Shown: piece after piece, positions 1 to 9,332 of the stretch
How positions within the stretch are numbered: the stretch's first letter is position 1
Layout: each line of letters begins with the position of its first letter
Source: Caryophanales bacterium UBA5603
GTDB taxonomy: Bacteria; Bacillota_I; Bacilli_A; Izemoplasmatales; Hujiaoplasmataceae
DNA length: 64,000 nt
Direction: 5' to 3'
NCBI GenBank assembly: GCA_002424815.1
Contig: DILB01000027.1
Span: forward strand, 85,538 to 149,537
Made by a program: the position numbers and the translations under genes
The notes under the pieces: generated by a model
Told to the model about the DNA's origin: nothing
Databases searched by the model: none
Seen by the model: the letters and a program-made list of their open reading frames with translations, nothing else

Positions 1-1281
1 CGTTCAATTATTGGATTATATCAAATTACAGATGGTCAAATTTTCTTCAAAGGCGAAAGAATTGCGATGGGAACCAAACAAATCGTTCGTGAAATTCGTC
101 GTCTCAATGAAGAAAAAGCCGAGATTACAAAAGAGTATTCGCGTCAGTGTGCTTTATTATCAAAAGATCGCACGACGGTTGATGATGAATACAAACATGC
201 AAGACAGTTGATGATTGATGATTATAACAATCAAAAGACTTTGTTAACAAATGAATATAAAAACAAAATCAGTGATCTTGATGATGATATTCTTGGTTTA
301 AAGGGCGAGAGAACGAAAGTAGAAGTCAATGCCCAAGAAGATGAAACTCTTCGCGAAAAAATTTCTTCCTTCGAAAATGATAAAGAGGAATTAATTAAGA
401 ATCAACGACTCACTCTCGAAAATCTATCTGAAAAACATCATAATGATCTAGAAACACTTAATTTGAAGCATAGCGCTGACATTGAACTTTTGGGGAATAA
501 AGCTGATCATACTGCAACAGATTTGAAAACAGCTTATTCAGAAAAAATTAATGCTATCAAAACTGAAATCAAAAACATTAAAAGTTCAAATAAGAGAAAT
601 CAAGACTTGATGAGTAAAATGCAGATGATTTTCCAAGACCCAATTGCTTCACTTAATCCGCGTATGACCGTTCGCGAAATTATTGCCGAAGGGTTGATTA
701 TTCGAGGAGAACGCGATCAAGAAAAGATGCTTCAAGAGGTTTATCGTGTATTGAAGTTAGTAGGTCTTGTGCCCGAACACGCAGGAAGATATCCCCATGA
801 ATTCTCTGGTGGTCAACGTCAAAGAATTGGTATTGCGCGGGCATTAATCGTAAACCCCGAACTCATTATCGCGGATGAGCCAATTTCTGCTCTTGATGTA
901 TCGATTCAAGCTCAAGTTATTAATCTATTAAATGATCTGCGCCATGAATTAGGGCTAACAATCATGTTTATTGCGCATGATTTATCGGTTGTAAAAATGT
1001 TTTGTGATCGCATTGGAGTTATGTATTACGGTCGAATGGTTGAGATGGCTTCAACCGAAGAACTCTTCAAAAACCCACTCCATCCTTACACACGCGCTTT
1101 GCTTTCAGCAATTCCCTTACCTGACCCTATTCCTGAAAAATTGCGCAAGCGTGAAGTTTATAATCCAAATTTGCGAAAGAGAACAAAAGAGAAACCGCAA
1201 ATGCTGGAAATCAAAAAAGATCATTTCATCTATTGTAGTCCCGAAGAACTTGATGATCTTCGTAAATTGTTGAAGGATTAA
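1..1281 (+). CDS. oppF: Oligopeptide ABC transporter ATPase OppF, 5' end outside window, with coiled-coil insertion
   Basis: ATPase subunit of an oligopeptide importer, working at the inner membrane face with OppB, OppC and OppD, which should lie upstream. The frame is open from base 1, and its first residues ([18 protein letters not shown]) are what follows Walker A in OppF, so the gene starts outside the window. The Q-loop ([14 protein letters not shown], about base 625), signature FSGGQRQR (about 802), Walker B LIIADE (about 862) and H-loop FIAHD follow in order, then the usual OppF tail with [10 protein letters not shown]. Between the Walker A strand and the Q-loop sit roughly 170 charged, heptad-like residues (about bases 75-615) that ordinary OppF lacks. 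There is no frame break, and motifs on both sides are intact, so this looks like a real insertion. Long insertions are known in Mycoplasma OppF. Confidence 0.93.
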   Translation, partial: RSIIGLYQITDGQIFFKGERIAMGTKQIVREIRRLNEEKAEITKEYSRQCALLSKDRTTVDDEYKHARQLMIDDYNNQKTLLTNEYKNKISDLDDDILGLKGERTKVEVNAQEDETLREKISSFENDKEELIKNQRLTLENLSEKHHNDLETLNLKHSADIELLGNKADHTATDLKTAYSEKINAIKTEIKNIKSSNKRNQDLMSKMQMIFQDPIASLNPRMTVREIIAEGLIIRGERDQEKMLQEVYRVLKLVGLVPEHAGRYPHEFSGGQRQRIGIARALIVNPELIIADEPISALDVSIQAQVINLLNDLRHELGLTIMFIAHDLSVVKMFCDRIGVMYYGRMVEMASTEELFKNPLHPYTRALLSAIPLPDPIPEKLRKREVYNPNLRKRTKEKPQMLEIKKDHFIYCSPEELDDLRKLLKD

Positions 1282-1303
1282 CAATCAAGGAAGTGCCAAT
1301 CAA

Positions 1304-1711
1304 ATGAAATCGAATAAAGGCAAACCATTTATCATCACAACGATTATTGGATTAGGCATTGCGGCAATCTTTTTTGGTGCGAGCACTCAGTTTATCCTCT
1401 CTGAATGGAATATTGAATATTATGGATATCTTGCAGATGCACTATTCATCCCAGGCTATTTAATGGTTCTGTTCGGACTACTAATTGTTATTGACAACAA
1501 TTCTGGATTCGATTTCATTCGTTTCGGATTGCGTCGTTTTTGGCAGGTTTTAAAACGCCAAAAAGAATATGAAGGACCAAAGACTTTTTTTGAATACCGA
1601 TTGATGGAAAGTGAAAAAGAATCTTCAAGATTATATATACCGATTCTTGTCGTCGGTGGTTGCATGGTGATTCTTGCTTCAATTGCTCTCTTACTTTATT
1701 ATCAACTTTAA
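1304..1711 (+). CDS. Small membrane protein, DUF3899-like
   Basis: A 135-residue protein with three predicted membrane helices: about residues 8-30, 42-62 and 110-133. A basic, aromatic cytosolic loop lies between helices 2 and 3. Its size and layout resemble the DUF3899 family of Bacillota membrane proteins, whose role is unknown; I place it there from memory of the family, not from a firm motif. It starts 22 bp after oppF behind AAGGAAG and ends before a strong terminator, so it is probably the last gene of the oligopeptide transporter operon. No catalytic residues are recognisable. Confidence 0.75.
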   Translation: MKSNKGKPFIITTIIGLGIAAIFFGASTQFILSEWNIEYYGYLADALFIPGYLMVLFGLLIVIDNNSGFDFIRFGLRRFWQVLKRQKEYEGPKTFFEYRLMESEKESSRLYIPILVVGGCMVILASIALLLYYQL

Positions 1712-1730
1712 ATCAGAATTTGATTTATCT

Positions 1731-1760
1731 TAAAGGTTACTTCGGTAACCTTTTATTTTT
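1731..1760 (+). terminator. Rho-independent terminator of the opp operon
   Basis: AAAGGTTAC, a TTCG tetraloop and GTAACCTTT form a perfect 9-bp stem followed by a T-rich tail. It separates the opp operon from galM. Confidence 0.9.
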
Positions 1761-1819
1761 TCATATAAATCCATAAATAATTATGGTATTATATTCTTAA
1801 CAAATGGTGAGGTCAGAAT

Positions 1820-2833
1820 ATGAATATAAAAAAACGATTGATTCAAAAAAATTGGTCTGTGATTGAAGTTGCTTATGAAAATGGTCCAACTTATGAATTA
1901 CTTTCAATAGGTGCAACATTAACAAAATGGATTTCTCGTGATGGCACTAACCTAGTCGCTGGTTATGAAGACTATCTGGATTATAGTAAAGGTGGAATGT
2001 ATTTAGGAACCTGTGTAGGTTTAATTTCGGGCAGAATAGCTAGCGCTACATGCAAAATAGAGGGTTCTGAATATCATTTTAACTCAAAAGAAAAACATTA
2101 TCTTCATGGTGGCGATAAAGGTTTAAGTTTTCAAAACTTTGAAGTATCTTCTATTACTGAAAATGACGATAAAGTCACGATTGAATTTTCAACCCAAATG
2201 GTTCCAGAAGAAATTGGCGGATTGGTTTCGGTAAAAATAGCCTATGAATTAAGAAATGATGGCTTCCGGATTGACTTTTTTGCAAAAACCTCTAAAACAA
2301 CCCTATGCAATCTAACCAATCACTCCTACTTTAATCTAGATGGGGATTTTTTACTTGATTTGTCGCATCATTCACTTGAATTAAACGCATCAAAAGCCGT
2401 TATGGTAGATGACGAAATTTTAGGAACTGAAATTATCGATGTAAACAATACCGTCTTTGATTTTCGAAACGCTAAATCTTTGATGCCATCAATTATGAAT
2501 CCATTATTAAAGTCTCAAAAAGCCAATGGTTTTGATCATTTTTTTCTACTAGATAATCACATTAAACCAGCAGTTGTTTTATATTCATCAAAATCAAATC
2601 GTCGCTTAAACATAAAAACGGATTACCCTGGAGTTACAATCTATACAACTAACTACCCAAATAAAAAAAGAATTCATAATAGTTATCCTTTATCACTACA
2701 TTCAGCTATCGCCATTGAGCCACAATATCAATCAAATGCCATTAATGATGATCGATTTGAAGGCTATCTCTTAAAACCAAATCAAAATTATCATCATTTT
2801 ATAGATTATTGCCTATGGGAGGACAAACAATGA
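1820..2833 (+). CDS. galM: Aldose 1-epimerase (mutarotase)
   Basis: Interconverts alpha and beta anomers of galactose and related sugars in the cytosol, feeding the Leloir pathway. At 337 residues it has normal family length. Family landmarks are present in order: the substrate-binding YLHGGDKG segment (about residue 94), NLTNHSYFNL with the catalytic-base-region histidine (about 167), and AIEPQYQS with the catalytic glutamate near the C-terminus (about 298). It is the first gene of a tight galM-galE-galT unit and overlaps galE by 4 bp (ATGA). A GGTGAGG ribosome site precedes the ATG. No galactokinase lies in the window, so galK must be elsewhere, or the unit works mainly on UDP-galactose. 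Confidence 0.92.
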   Translation: MNIKKRLIQKNWSVIEVAYENGPTYELLSIGATLTKWISRDGTNLVAGYEDYLDYSKGGMYLGTCVGLISGRIASATCKIEGSEYHFNSKEKHYLHGGDKGLSFQNFEVSSITENDDKVTIEFSTQMVPEEIGGLVSVKIAYELRNDGFRIDFFAKTSKTTLCNLTNHSYFNLDGDFLLDLSHHSLELNASKAVMVDDEILGTEIIDVNNTVFDFRNAKSLMPSIMNPLLKSQKANGFDHFFLLDNHIKPAVVLYSSKSNRRLNIKTDYPGVTIYTTNYPNKKRIHNSYPLSLHSAIAIEPQYQSNAINDDRFEGYLLKPNQNYHHFIDYCLWEDKQ

Positions 2834-3810
2834 AAATCCTTGTTTTAGGTGGAGCAGGTTATATAGGAAGTCATTTCGTCAAACAAGCTATTATAGACGG
2901 ACATCTTGTTGTCGTCATTGATAATCTTCAAACAGGTCATCAAGAAGCGATTGATAAACAAGCGAAATTTTACTTAGGAGATATTCGTGATGGTTTATTT
3001 CTTGACGAGGTTTTTAAAGCCGAAAACATTGATTGCTGTGTTCATTTTGCTGCAAATTCCTTAGTTGGTGTTTCCATGAAAGAACCGCTTAATTACTTTG
3101 ATAATAATGTGAATGGGACCATTGAATTACTTAAAGCCATGCATCGCCATCATGTAAAAAAAATCGTTTTTTCATCCTCTGCAGCGGTATACGGATCGCA
3201 TACAAAGATGCCAATAACGGAAGAATTTCCTACAATTCCTACGAATCCTTATGGAGAATCAAAACTTATGATGGAAAAAATTATGAGATGGTCAGATTTA
3301 GCCTATGGTATTCGATTTGTCAGTTTGAGATATTTCAATGTTGCGGGTTCAAGTAGTGATGGCTCAATTGGTGAAGTCCATGTGCCTGAAACCCATTTAA
3401 TTCCGCTAATATTACGTGTTCCTTTAGGAAAAACGGATTCGATTACCATTTTTGGATCTGATTATCAAACAAAAGATGGAACTTGTATCCGAGACTATAT
3501 CCATATGGATGATCTTATAAATGCCCACTTATTATCTATTGATTATTTGGAGAAAAGCAACATTTCCAATATTTTTAATCTTGGATCAAATTCGGGCTAT
3601 TCGAACTTAGAAATTGTAAATGCAGCTCGAAAAGTAACAGGACATTCTATTCCAATCGTGATGGGTGCAAGGCGCGAAGGTGATCCTGACCAATTAATAG
3701 CATCCAATGAAAAAGTGGCAAAGTATCTGAACTGGCTTCCAACTAAAAATATTGAAGATATCATTGAATCAGCATGGAATTTTCATCGGAGCCATCCGGA
3801 GGGATATTAA
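2830..3810 (+). CDS. galE: UDP-glucose 4-epimerase
   Basis: Interconverts UDP-galactose and UDP-glucose using bound NAD. It is an extended short-chain dehydrogenase of 326 residues. The Rossmann motif GGAGYIG spans residues 7-13, the catalytic serine region SSSAAVYG is near 115, and the YxxxK pair is Tyr141 and Lys145 (NPYGESK). The start chosen is the ATG at 2830, which overlaps the galM stop. An upstream in-frame ATG at 2809 would give a seven-residue extension not expected in the family. galT follows after one base. Confidence 0.95.
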   Translation: MKILVLGGAGYIGSHFVKQAIIDGHLVVVIDNLQTGHQEAIDKQAKFYLGDIRDGLFLDEVFKAENIDCCVHFAANSLVGVSMKEPLNYFDNNVNGTIELLKAMHRHHVKKIVFSSSAAVYGSHTKMPITEEFPTIPTNPYGESKLMMEKIMRWSDLAYGIRFVSLRYFNVAGSSSDGSIGEVHVPETHLIPLILRVPLGKTDSITIFGSDYQTKDGTCIRDYIHMDDLINAHLLSIDYLEKSNISNIFNLGSNSGYSNLEIVNAARKVTGHSIPIVMGARREGDPDQLIASNEKVAKYLNWLPTKNIEDIIESAWNFHRSHPEGY

Positions 3811-3811
3811 T

Positions 3812-5293
3812 ATGACCATTAATACTTTGTTGAATCATTTACTTAAATATGCTGAAAAGAATCAAATACTTCAGCCCGATGATCGTGATTATGCCATAAA
3901 TCAACTGCTTTATTTATTTTCATTACAATCTTTTATCCCAGAAAATATCCATGAGGATCTTGATTTTTTCCAGTTGCTTGAAGCGCTCATTGATTACGCA
4001 ATGAAAAACAAGTTAATTTCTGATGATAGCGAATCAACTTGTGATAATTTTGAAGCTAAAATGATGGATTCTTTTCTGCCTCGGCCTTCAGAAATGAATC
4101 GTTTATTCTATCAACATTACAAAGACGGACCCAAAGTAGCAACCGATTATTTTTACCATATTTCGCAAGCAACTAATTATATAAAGACTAATAGAATTAA
4201 AAAAAATATATCATATAAGTATCAAGGTAAATACGGTTCGCTTGATATCACAATTAACCTTTCTAAACCGGAAAAAGACCCAAAAACCATCGCCCTTGTG
4301 AACAACAATAAAACTGATAATTATCCTGCTTGTGCATTATGCATGGAAAATGTTGGGTTTTATGGAACTTCAGAAAAAGCAGCTAGAAGTAATCATCGAG
4401 TGATTAGTATGACTTTAAATCACGAAAAGAATGAATGGGGTTTTCAGTACTCTCCTTATTCATATTATAATGAACACTGTATTATTCTCAAAAAAAATCA
4501 TGAACCTATGAGAGTGGATCATAACACTTTCAAAGAGTTGATTGATTTCATTAACAAGTTTCCTCATTATTTGATTGGATCTAATGCTGGTTTACCAATT
4601 GTTGGCGGATCAATTTTATCTCATTATCATTTTCAAGGAGGAAGATTTGATTTTCCGATCGAGAAAGCGAAAGTATTACAACATTTCAAAAAGCGTCATG
4701 TCGAGGTAGAAATTCTTGATTGGCCGCTTTCTGTTATTCGCCTAACTGGAAACAATGAGTTCAACTTGTTAGATATGGTCATCGCAATTTTTGAATCTTG
4801 GAAACAATATTCAAATGCTTCACTAGGAATTCATTCTGAAACGACTGAAAAGCATAATACCATTACTCCTATTGTTAAATTGAAAGATGGAAAATACCAA
4901 TTCTATATTGTATTACGAAACAATTTAACCACATCTGAACGTCCTTATGGATTGTTTCATCCTCGAGATGAATATTTTCACATAAAAAAAGAAAATATTG
5001 GTCTCATTGAGGTCATGGGACTGGCTGTTTTACCTGGCAGGTTAAAATCTGAATTAGATCTCATTAAGAAATGCATGATTGAAAATTTAGATTTTGCTCA
5101 ATTTCCAGATTTGGAAAAACATCTTATTTGGATTAATGAGATTAAAGATAAAGCCATGAATGAGATTGATATTGATTCTTTCCTTAAACAAGAAGTTGGA
5201 AAAGTTTTTGAACTTGTACTAGAGGATTGTGGTGTTTTTAAAGCAAAAGATTATAAGTCATTTGAACATTTTGTTCTAAAAGCGATTGAATAA
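3812..5293 (+). CDS. galT: UTP/UDP-glucose-hexose-1-phosphate uridylyltransferase, class II (Firmicutes type)
   Basis: Transfers UMP between UDP-glucose and galactose 1-phosphate, the middle step of the Leloir pathway. The 493-residue length and the segments YYNEHCIIL, GSNAGLPIVGGS and SHYHFQGGR identify the long Firmicutes class rather than the shorter E. coli type. The start is the ATG at 3812, one base after the galE stop and behind GGAGGG; the longer upstream frame would run inside galE. The gene ends about 95 bp before proS, with only a weak AT-rich stem (AATTCT/AGAATT) between them. Confidence 0.93.
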   Translation: MTINTLLNHLLKYAEKNQILQPDDRDYAINQLLYLFSLQSFIPENIHEDLDFFQLLEALIDYAMKNKLISDDSESTCDNFEAKMMDSFLPRPSEMNRLFYQHYKDGPKVATDYFYHISQATNYIKTNRIKKNISYKYQGKYGSLDITINLSKPEKDPKTIALVNNNKTDNYPACALCMENVGFYGTSEKAARSNHRVISMTLNHEKNEWGFQYSPYSYYNEHCIILKKNHEPMRVDHNTFKELIDFINKFPHYLIGSNAGLPIVGGSILSHYHFQGGRFDFPIEKAKVLQHFKKRHVEVEILDWPLSVIRLTGNNEFNLLDMVIAIFESWKQYSNASLGIHSETTEKHNTITPIVKLKDGKYQFYIVLRNNLTTSERPYGLFHPRDEYFHIKKENIGLIEVMGLAVLPGRLKSELDLIKKCMIENLDFAQFPDLEKHLIWINEIKDKAMNEIDIDSFLKQEVGKVFELVLEDCGVFKAKDYKSFEHFVLKAIE

Positions 5294-5330
5294 TTCTCTT
5301 ATTAAGAATTTTTGACATTAGTAAATTCTC

Positions 5331-5359
5331 TTGGAGGATTATACTCATTGTGTTATAAT
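5331..5359 (+). promoter_or_regulatory. Promoter of proS
   Basis: TTGGAG and TATAAT are separated by 17 bp, ending 28 bp before the proS ATG. There is no room for a T-box, unlike trpS and alaS in this window. Confidence 0.65.
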
Positions 5360-5387
5360 ATTGTACTGAAAATAGAGGTGTCACGAC

Positions 5388-6830
5388 ATGAATAATCAAA
5401 AAGAAAAACTTGTAAAATCAATTACTTCACGTGATGAAGATTTTGCACAATGGTATACTGACGTCTGTCGAAAGGCAGAACTGATGGACTATACGGATGC
5501 AAAGGGATTTATTATCTACCGTCCTTATGGATACGCAATTTGGGAAAATATCCAGGCTCATCTTGATCGTGAGTTCAAACGAACTGGGCATGAAAATGTA
5601 TATATGCCACTTGTGATTCCTGAATCACTTTTTATGAAAGAAGCCGAACATGTTGCCGGATTTGCTCCTGAAACGGCTATTATTACCATTGGGGGAAAAG
5701 AAGTACTTCAAGAAAGATTAATTATCCGTCCGACATCTGAAGTTCTTTTCTGTGATCACTACTCCAAAATTGTATCATCATACCGTGATCTTCCCAAAAA
5801 ATATAATCAATGGTGTTCTGTTGTTCGTTGGGAAAAAACCACAAGACCTTTTTTAAGAGGATCAGAATTTTTATGGCAAGAGGGCCATACAATTCATGCA
5901 ACCGAACAAGAAGCAAAAGATGAAGTTTTGGGAATGTTAGATATTTACAATCATTGCGGATCAGATTTGCTTGCTATTCCATTTATCATGGGAAAAAAGA
6001 CAGATAAAGAAAAATTTGCCGGTGCAGTCGATACATATTCAATCGAAGCTTTAATGCATGATGGAAAAGCACTACAAAGTGGAACAACGCATTATTTTGG
6101 CACTGGATTTGCCAAGCATTTTAATATTACTTTTCAAGATAAAGATGGTGTTCTTAAACCGGTTTACCAAACATCTTGGGGGCTTTCTACAAGACTTATT
6201 GGTGCAATTATAATGGTCCATGGAGATGATTCGGGTTTAGTTTTGCCGCCTTTTGTTGCGCCTACTCAAGTTGTAATTATCCCTATTCAGTCACAAAAAG
6301 AAGGGGTATTAACAACTTCCGAACTAATTAAATCCGAACTCGAGAAGATTAATGTCCGTGTCAAACTTGATAATTCAGATAAAACTCCTGGATGGAAATT
6401 TTCTGAATACGAAATGAAAGGCGTTCCACTTCGAATTGAAATCGGTCCAAGAGATCTCGAACAAGGTGAATGTGTTGTTGTAAAACGCATAAATAACGAA
6501 AAAATACGTGTGAAAATTAATGAACTTCACAATCTTGTTCCTGCTTTATTTACTTCGATACATCAGGAAATGTACGAAAAAGCACTTCAAAACGTCACAG
6601 AAAACACTCGTCCTGCGACAACGTATGAAGAGTTTAAAAATTTAATTAGTACTAAACCGGGTTATGTGAAGATGATGTGGTGTGGAAATCAGGACTGTGA
6701 AATTAAAATTAAAGAAGATACCACTGCAACTTCTCGCTGTATACCCTTTGAACAAGAACATTTAAGTGATCATTGCCCTGTCTGCGGACGAAAAGCAGAA
6801 AAAATGGTATATTTTGCAAAAGCATACTAA
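5388..6830 (+). CDS. proS: Prolyl-tRNA synthetase, archaeal/eukaryotic type
   Basis: Charges tRNA-Pro with proline. At 480 residues it lacks the editing insertion of the usual bacterial enzyme. It has class II motif 2 ([24 protein letters not shown]), motif 3 ([10 protein letters not shown]) and the C-terminal cysteine-rich zinc-binding domain (WCGNQDC, HCPVCG), ending in the family's terminal tyrosine (KAY). This places it in the archaeal/eukaryotic-like class that occurs in Mollicutes and some Bacillota. It is transcribed alone from its own promoter and ends in a bidirectional terminator shared with the fumarase genes. Confidence 0.96.
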   Translation: MNNQKEKLVKSITSRDEDFAQWYTDVCRKAELMDYTDAKGFIIYRPYGYAIWENIQAHLDREFKRTGHENVYMPLVIPESLFMKEAEHVAGFAPETAIITIGGKEVLQERLIIRPTSEVLFCDHYSKIVSSYRDLPKKYNQWCSVVRWEKTTRPFLRGSEFLWQEGHTIHATEQEAKDEVLGMLDIYNHCGSDLLAIPFIMGKKTDKEKFAGAVDTYSIEALMHDGKALQSGTTHYFGTGFAKHFNITFQDKDGVLKPVYQTSWGLSTRLIGAIIMVHGDDSGLVLPPFVAPTQVVIIPIQSQKEGVLTTSELIKSELEKINVRVKLDNSDKTPGWKFSEYEMKGVPLRIEIGPRDLEQGECVVVKRINNEKIRVKINELHNLVPALFTSIHQEMYEKALQNVTENTRPATTYEEFKNLISTKPGYVKMMWCGNQDCEIKIKEDTTATSRCIPFEQEHLSDHCPVCGRKAEKMVYFAKAY

Positions 6831-6840
6831 ATATATAAAA

Positions 6841-6870
6841 AAAATGGAAAATTTTTCCATTTTTTTATTT
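6841..6870. terminator. Bidirectional terminator between proS and fumB
   Basis: AAAATGGAAA and TTTCCATTTT form a 10-bp stem with A- and T-runs on either side, so it can stop transcription from both convergent units. It overlaps the last codons of fumB. Confidence 0.8.
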
Positions 6871-7389
6871 TGAAAATAGTACATTTCCTTTCGAATCATA
6901 AGCAACAATAACAGGAAAATCTTCTACGAATAATCGATAAATTGCTTCACTTTGAAGATGAGGGAATGCAATGATTTCCATTTTTTTAACACGTTTACTG
7001 AGTAGAGCACCAATGCCTCCGGTCGTAACCAAATATACCGCTTGATTTTTTATTAATGATTGGATGAATTCATCGCTTCTTGGCCCTTTTCCAATCATTA
7101 CTTTTAATCCTTTTTCCATTAATGGAATGCTATATACATCCATCCTATAGGATGAAGTAGGACCGCATGAGCCGATTACAAATCCGGGTTTAGCTGGTGT
7201 TGGGCCTGTATAATAGATGCTTTCACCTTGAATTGGCATAGGCAACGGTTGCTTTGCTTGAATTGATTCAACCATGAGTTTGTGGGCTGCATCTCTTCCG
7301 GTATATAAATAGCCTGTAAGAAGTAATTGATCTCCCGCATTTAAAGATATTCTAACCTCGTCAGTTAAAGGAAGATTCAATCGAATCAT
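6865..7389 (-). CDS. fumB: Class I fumarate hydratase, beta subunit
   Basis: Small subunit of the iron-sulfur fumarase, which hydrates fumarate to malate. The 174-residue protein carries the beta-domain signature IGSCGPTSSYRMD with the nearby GLKVMIGKGPRSD segment. It overlaps the alpha gene by 4 bp, so the two are translationally coupled. L-tartrate dehydratase beta subunits share the same fold, and substrate cannot be fixed from sequence alone. No other citric-acid-cycle gene lies nearby. Confidence 0.88.
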   Translation of the reverse strand: MIRLNLPLTDEVRISLNAGDQLLLTGYLYTGRDAAHKLMVESIQAKQPLPMPIQGESIYYTGPTPAKPGFVIGSCGPTSSYRMDVYSIPLMEKGLKVMIGKGPRSDEFIQSLIKNQAVYLVTTGGIGALLSKRVKKMEIIAFPHLQSEAIYRLFVEDFPVIVAYDSKGNVLFSK

Positions 7390-8240
7390 ATCAGCTCACC
7401 TCTTAAAATAATTTCCTTATGTCTCGCGGCATGACATTGAATATTGACCGCTACTGGTAATGAAGCAATATGACAAGGATAACTATTTACTTTAACGGCT
7501 ATACAGGTGGTATTACCCTTTAACCCCATAGGGCCAATATCAAGATTATTAACTTGTTCGAGTAAATCGATTTCTAAAGCTCGATCAATAGGATTAATAG
7601 CTTGATCGTCTAAATCTCTGAAAATAGCTTCTTTAGCAATTTCGGTTACTTTTTCAAAATTACCGCCAATGCCAAGGCCGATAATTATCGGAGGGCAAGC
7701 TCTTCCGCCTGCATCAATGACAGTTTTGAGAACAAAATCAATGATTCCTTGTCTGCCTGCAGAAGGCGTTAGCATTTTCATAGCACTCATATTTTCAGAT
7801 CCCGCACCCTTTGCGGCCATAAGGACACAAATATTATCAGATATAACCTGTTTAATATGGATGATAGCAGGTGTATTATCCATGGTATTTTTTCTTTCAA
7901 GGGGATGATTAACGACAGACTTTCGTAAATACCCATTATTATAAGCATTACGTACCGATTCATTGATAGCATCTTCAAGATTGAAATCAAGGAATATTTG
8001 ATTGCCAATATCGACAAAAAATACGGCAACACCGGTATCTTGACACATAGGAATCGACTGATCCCTTGCAATATCTTGATTTTCAATTATTTCGGACAGA
8101 ATACTCTTAGCAACAGGAGAGTTTTCCTTTTCCATGGCAAGTTTCAATCGAATGACCATTTTTAAATCTAAATTCATATTAGCATCGATAATCATCTTTT
8201 CGATTGCGTCAACCAAATTTTTACGCTCAATTTTACGCAT
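7386..8240 (-). CDS. fumA: Class I fumarate hydratase, alpha subunit
   Basis: Catalytic subunit holding the [4Fe-4S] cluster. The three cluster cysteines are visible in PMCQDTGVA, GRACPP and NIQCHAARH, and the 284-residue length matches the split alpha subunit. The start chosen is the ATG at 8240, six bases after GAGGTG; the GTG nine bases upstream lies inside that ribosome site. The subunits are separate, as in archaea and many anaerobes, unlike the fused E. coli FumA. Because the cluster is oxygen-sensitive, the gene hints at an anaerobic or microaerobic life. Tartrate dehydratase is the alternative. Confidence 0.9.
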   Translation of the reverse strand: MRKIERKNLVDAIEKMIIDANMNLDLKMVIRLKLAMEKENSPVAKSILSEIIENQDIARDQSIPMCQDTGVAVFFVDIGNQIFLDFNLEDAINESVRNAYNNGYLRKSVVNHPLERKNTMDNTPAIIHIKQVISDNICVLMAAKGAGSENMSAMKMLTPSAGRQGIIDFVLKTVIDAGGRACPPIIIGLGIGGNFEKVTEIAKEAIFRDLDDQAINPIDRALEIDLLEQVNNLDIGPMGLKGNTTCIAVKVNSYPCHIASLPVAVNIQCHAARHKEIILRGELI

Positions 8241-8347
8241 GAATTCCACCTCAAGATTTATTATATCATTGATTACGTCAATTTTAAAGAAACGACCTCA
8301 AGATTTAGACAAGCATGCGTTAATTTCGTAAAAAAAGATTCCTCATC

Positions 8348-8376
8348 TTTACTTTTGAATGGGTATTCGCTATAAT
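8348..8376 (+). promoter_or_regulatory. Promoter of the degV-like gene
   Basis: TTTACT and TATAAT are separated by 17 bp, 17 bp upstream of the ATG at 8394. Confidence 0.6.
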
Positions 8377-8393
8377 TTTGTTGGGTGATATGA

Positions 8394-9239
8394 ATGCATA
8401 AAATTAAATTAGTTTCCGATAGTACATGCGATTTATCTAAATCTTTACTGGAACAACATCAAATTAGTATCATTCCGCTTTACGTTAATTTTAAAGAAGA
8501 TTCCTATCTTGATGGTGTTACATTAACGGTTCCTGAAATGTACAAAAAAGTTGATGAACTTGGTTTTCTACCGAAAACTTCAGCGGCTTCACCTGGCTCA
8601 TTCGTTGAAATATTTGAAAAATACCTTGAGGAAGGATATGAAATATTATATATCGGCATTGGTGCCAAATTTTCAGGCACATTCCAAAGTGCCTATTCGG
8701 CAAAACAATTAGTAGCTTCTGATAAAATTCATCTTATTGATTCTGAAAACCTTTCGAGTGGATCGGGATTACTTGTTTTAAAAGCCGCTAAATTTATCGA
8801 GGCAGGAGATGATGTTGAAACAATCATAAAAAAAATTAAAATACTAATTCCAAAAGTTCGCACACAATTTGTGATTAATACAATGGAATATCTTTACAAA
8901 GGTGGGCGTTGTAGTGGAATAGCGGCTATTGCTGGAACACTGCTTAAAATTAAACCTATCATCAAAGTAGTTGATGGTGGAATGATTGTTGGCAAAAAGC
9001 CTCGCGGTAAAATTGAAATAGCTATCGATGTTTTAATTGAAGAAGTCATTTCATTGAAAGATGATATTGATCCGGAATTTATGATGATTACACATTCGAT
9101 GGCTTCAAATTCTGCACAATACATTAAATCTAAACTGAAAGCCATTTCTATCAATAATCTTTATGAAACTGATGCTGGGTGCGTTATTTCATCGCATTGC
9201 GGACAAGGATGCATAGGGATACTTTATATATTAAAATAA
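8394..9239 (+). CDS. DegV family fatty-acid-binding protein
   Basis: DegV (FakB-like) proteins bind a fatty acid and present it to the FakA kinase for phosphorylation and phospholipid synthesis. The 281-residue protein starts with the family motif VSDSTCDLS (residues 7-15) and has the ligand-contact segments KTSAASPGSF (about 62), GIGAKFSGT (about 86) and NTMEYLYKGGR (about 163). It is a single gene between the divergent fumarase pair and the MarR unit, with its own promoter. No fakA lies nearby. The bound lipid cannot be told from sequence. Confidence 0.9.
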   Translation: MHKIKLVSDSTCDLSKSLLEQHQISIIPLYVNFKEDSYLDGVTLTVPEMYKKVDELGFLPKTSAASPGSFVEIFEKYLEEGYEILYIGIGAKFSGTFQSAYSAKQLVASDKIHLIDSENLSSGSGLLVLKAAKFIEAGDDVETIIKKIKILIPKVRTQFVINTMEYLYKGGRCSGIAAIAGTLLKIKPIIKVVDGGMIVGKKPRGKIEIAIDVLIEEVISLKDDIDPEFMMITHSMASNSAQYIKSKLKAISINNLYETDAGCVISSHCGQGCIGILYILK

Positions 9240-9274
9240 CCCATAAAAATTTGGTTTTTTTTAATTTTCAATAA

Positions 9275-9307
9275 TAGTTGACAAGGCAACTAAAATTAAG
9301 GTATACT
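9275..9307 (+). promoter_or_regulatory. MarR operator overlapping promoter of the exporter operon
   Basis: TAGTTG-N6-CAACTA at 9275-9292 is a perfect 6-bp inverted repeat. It covers the -35 box TTGACA (9278-9283); the -10 is TATACT (9302-9307), 18 bp downstream. Its place just before a marR gene fits autorepression, with release by an exported compound. The site is seen directly; its binding by this MarR is inferred. Confidence 0.75.
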
Positions 9308-9332
9308 TACTATCAATGAAAGAGGTAATCGT

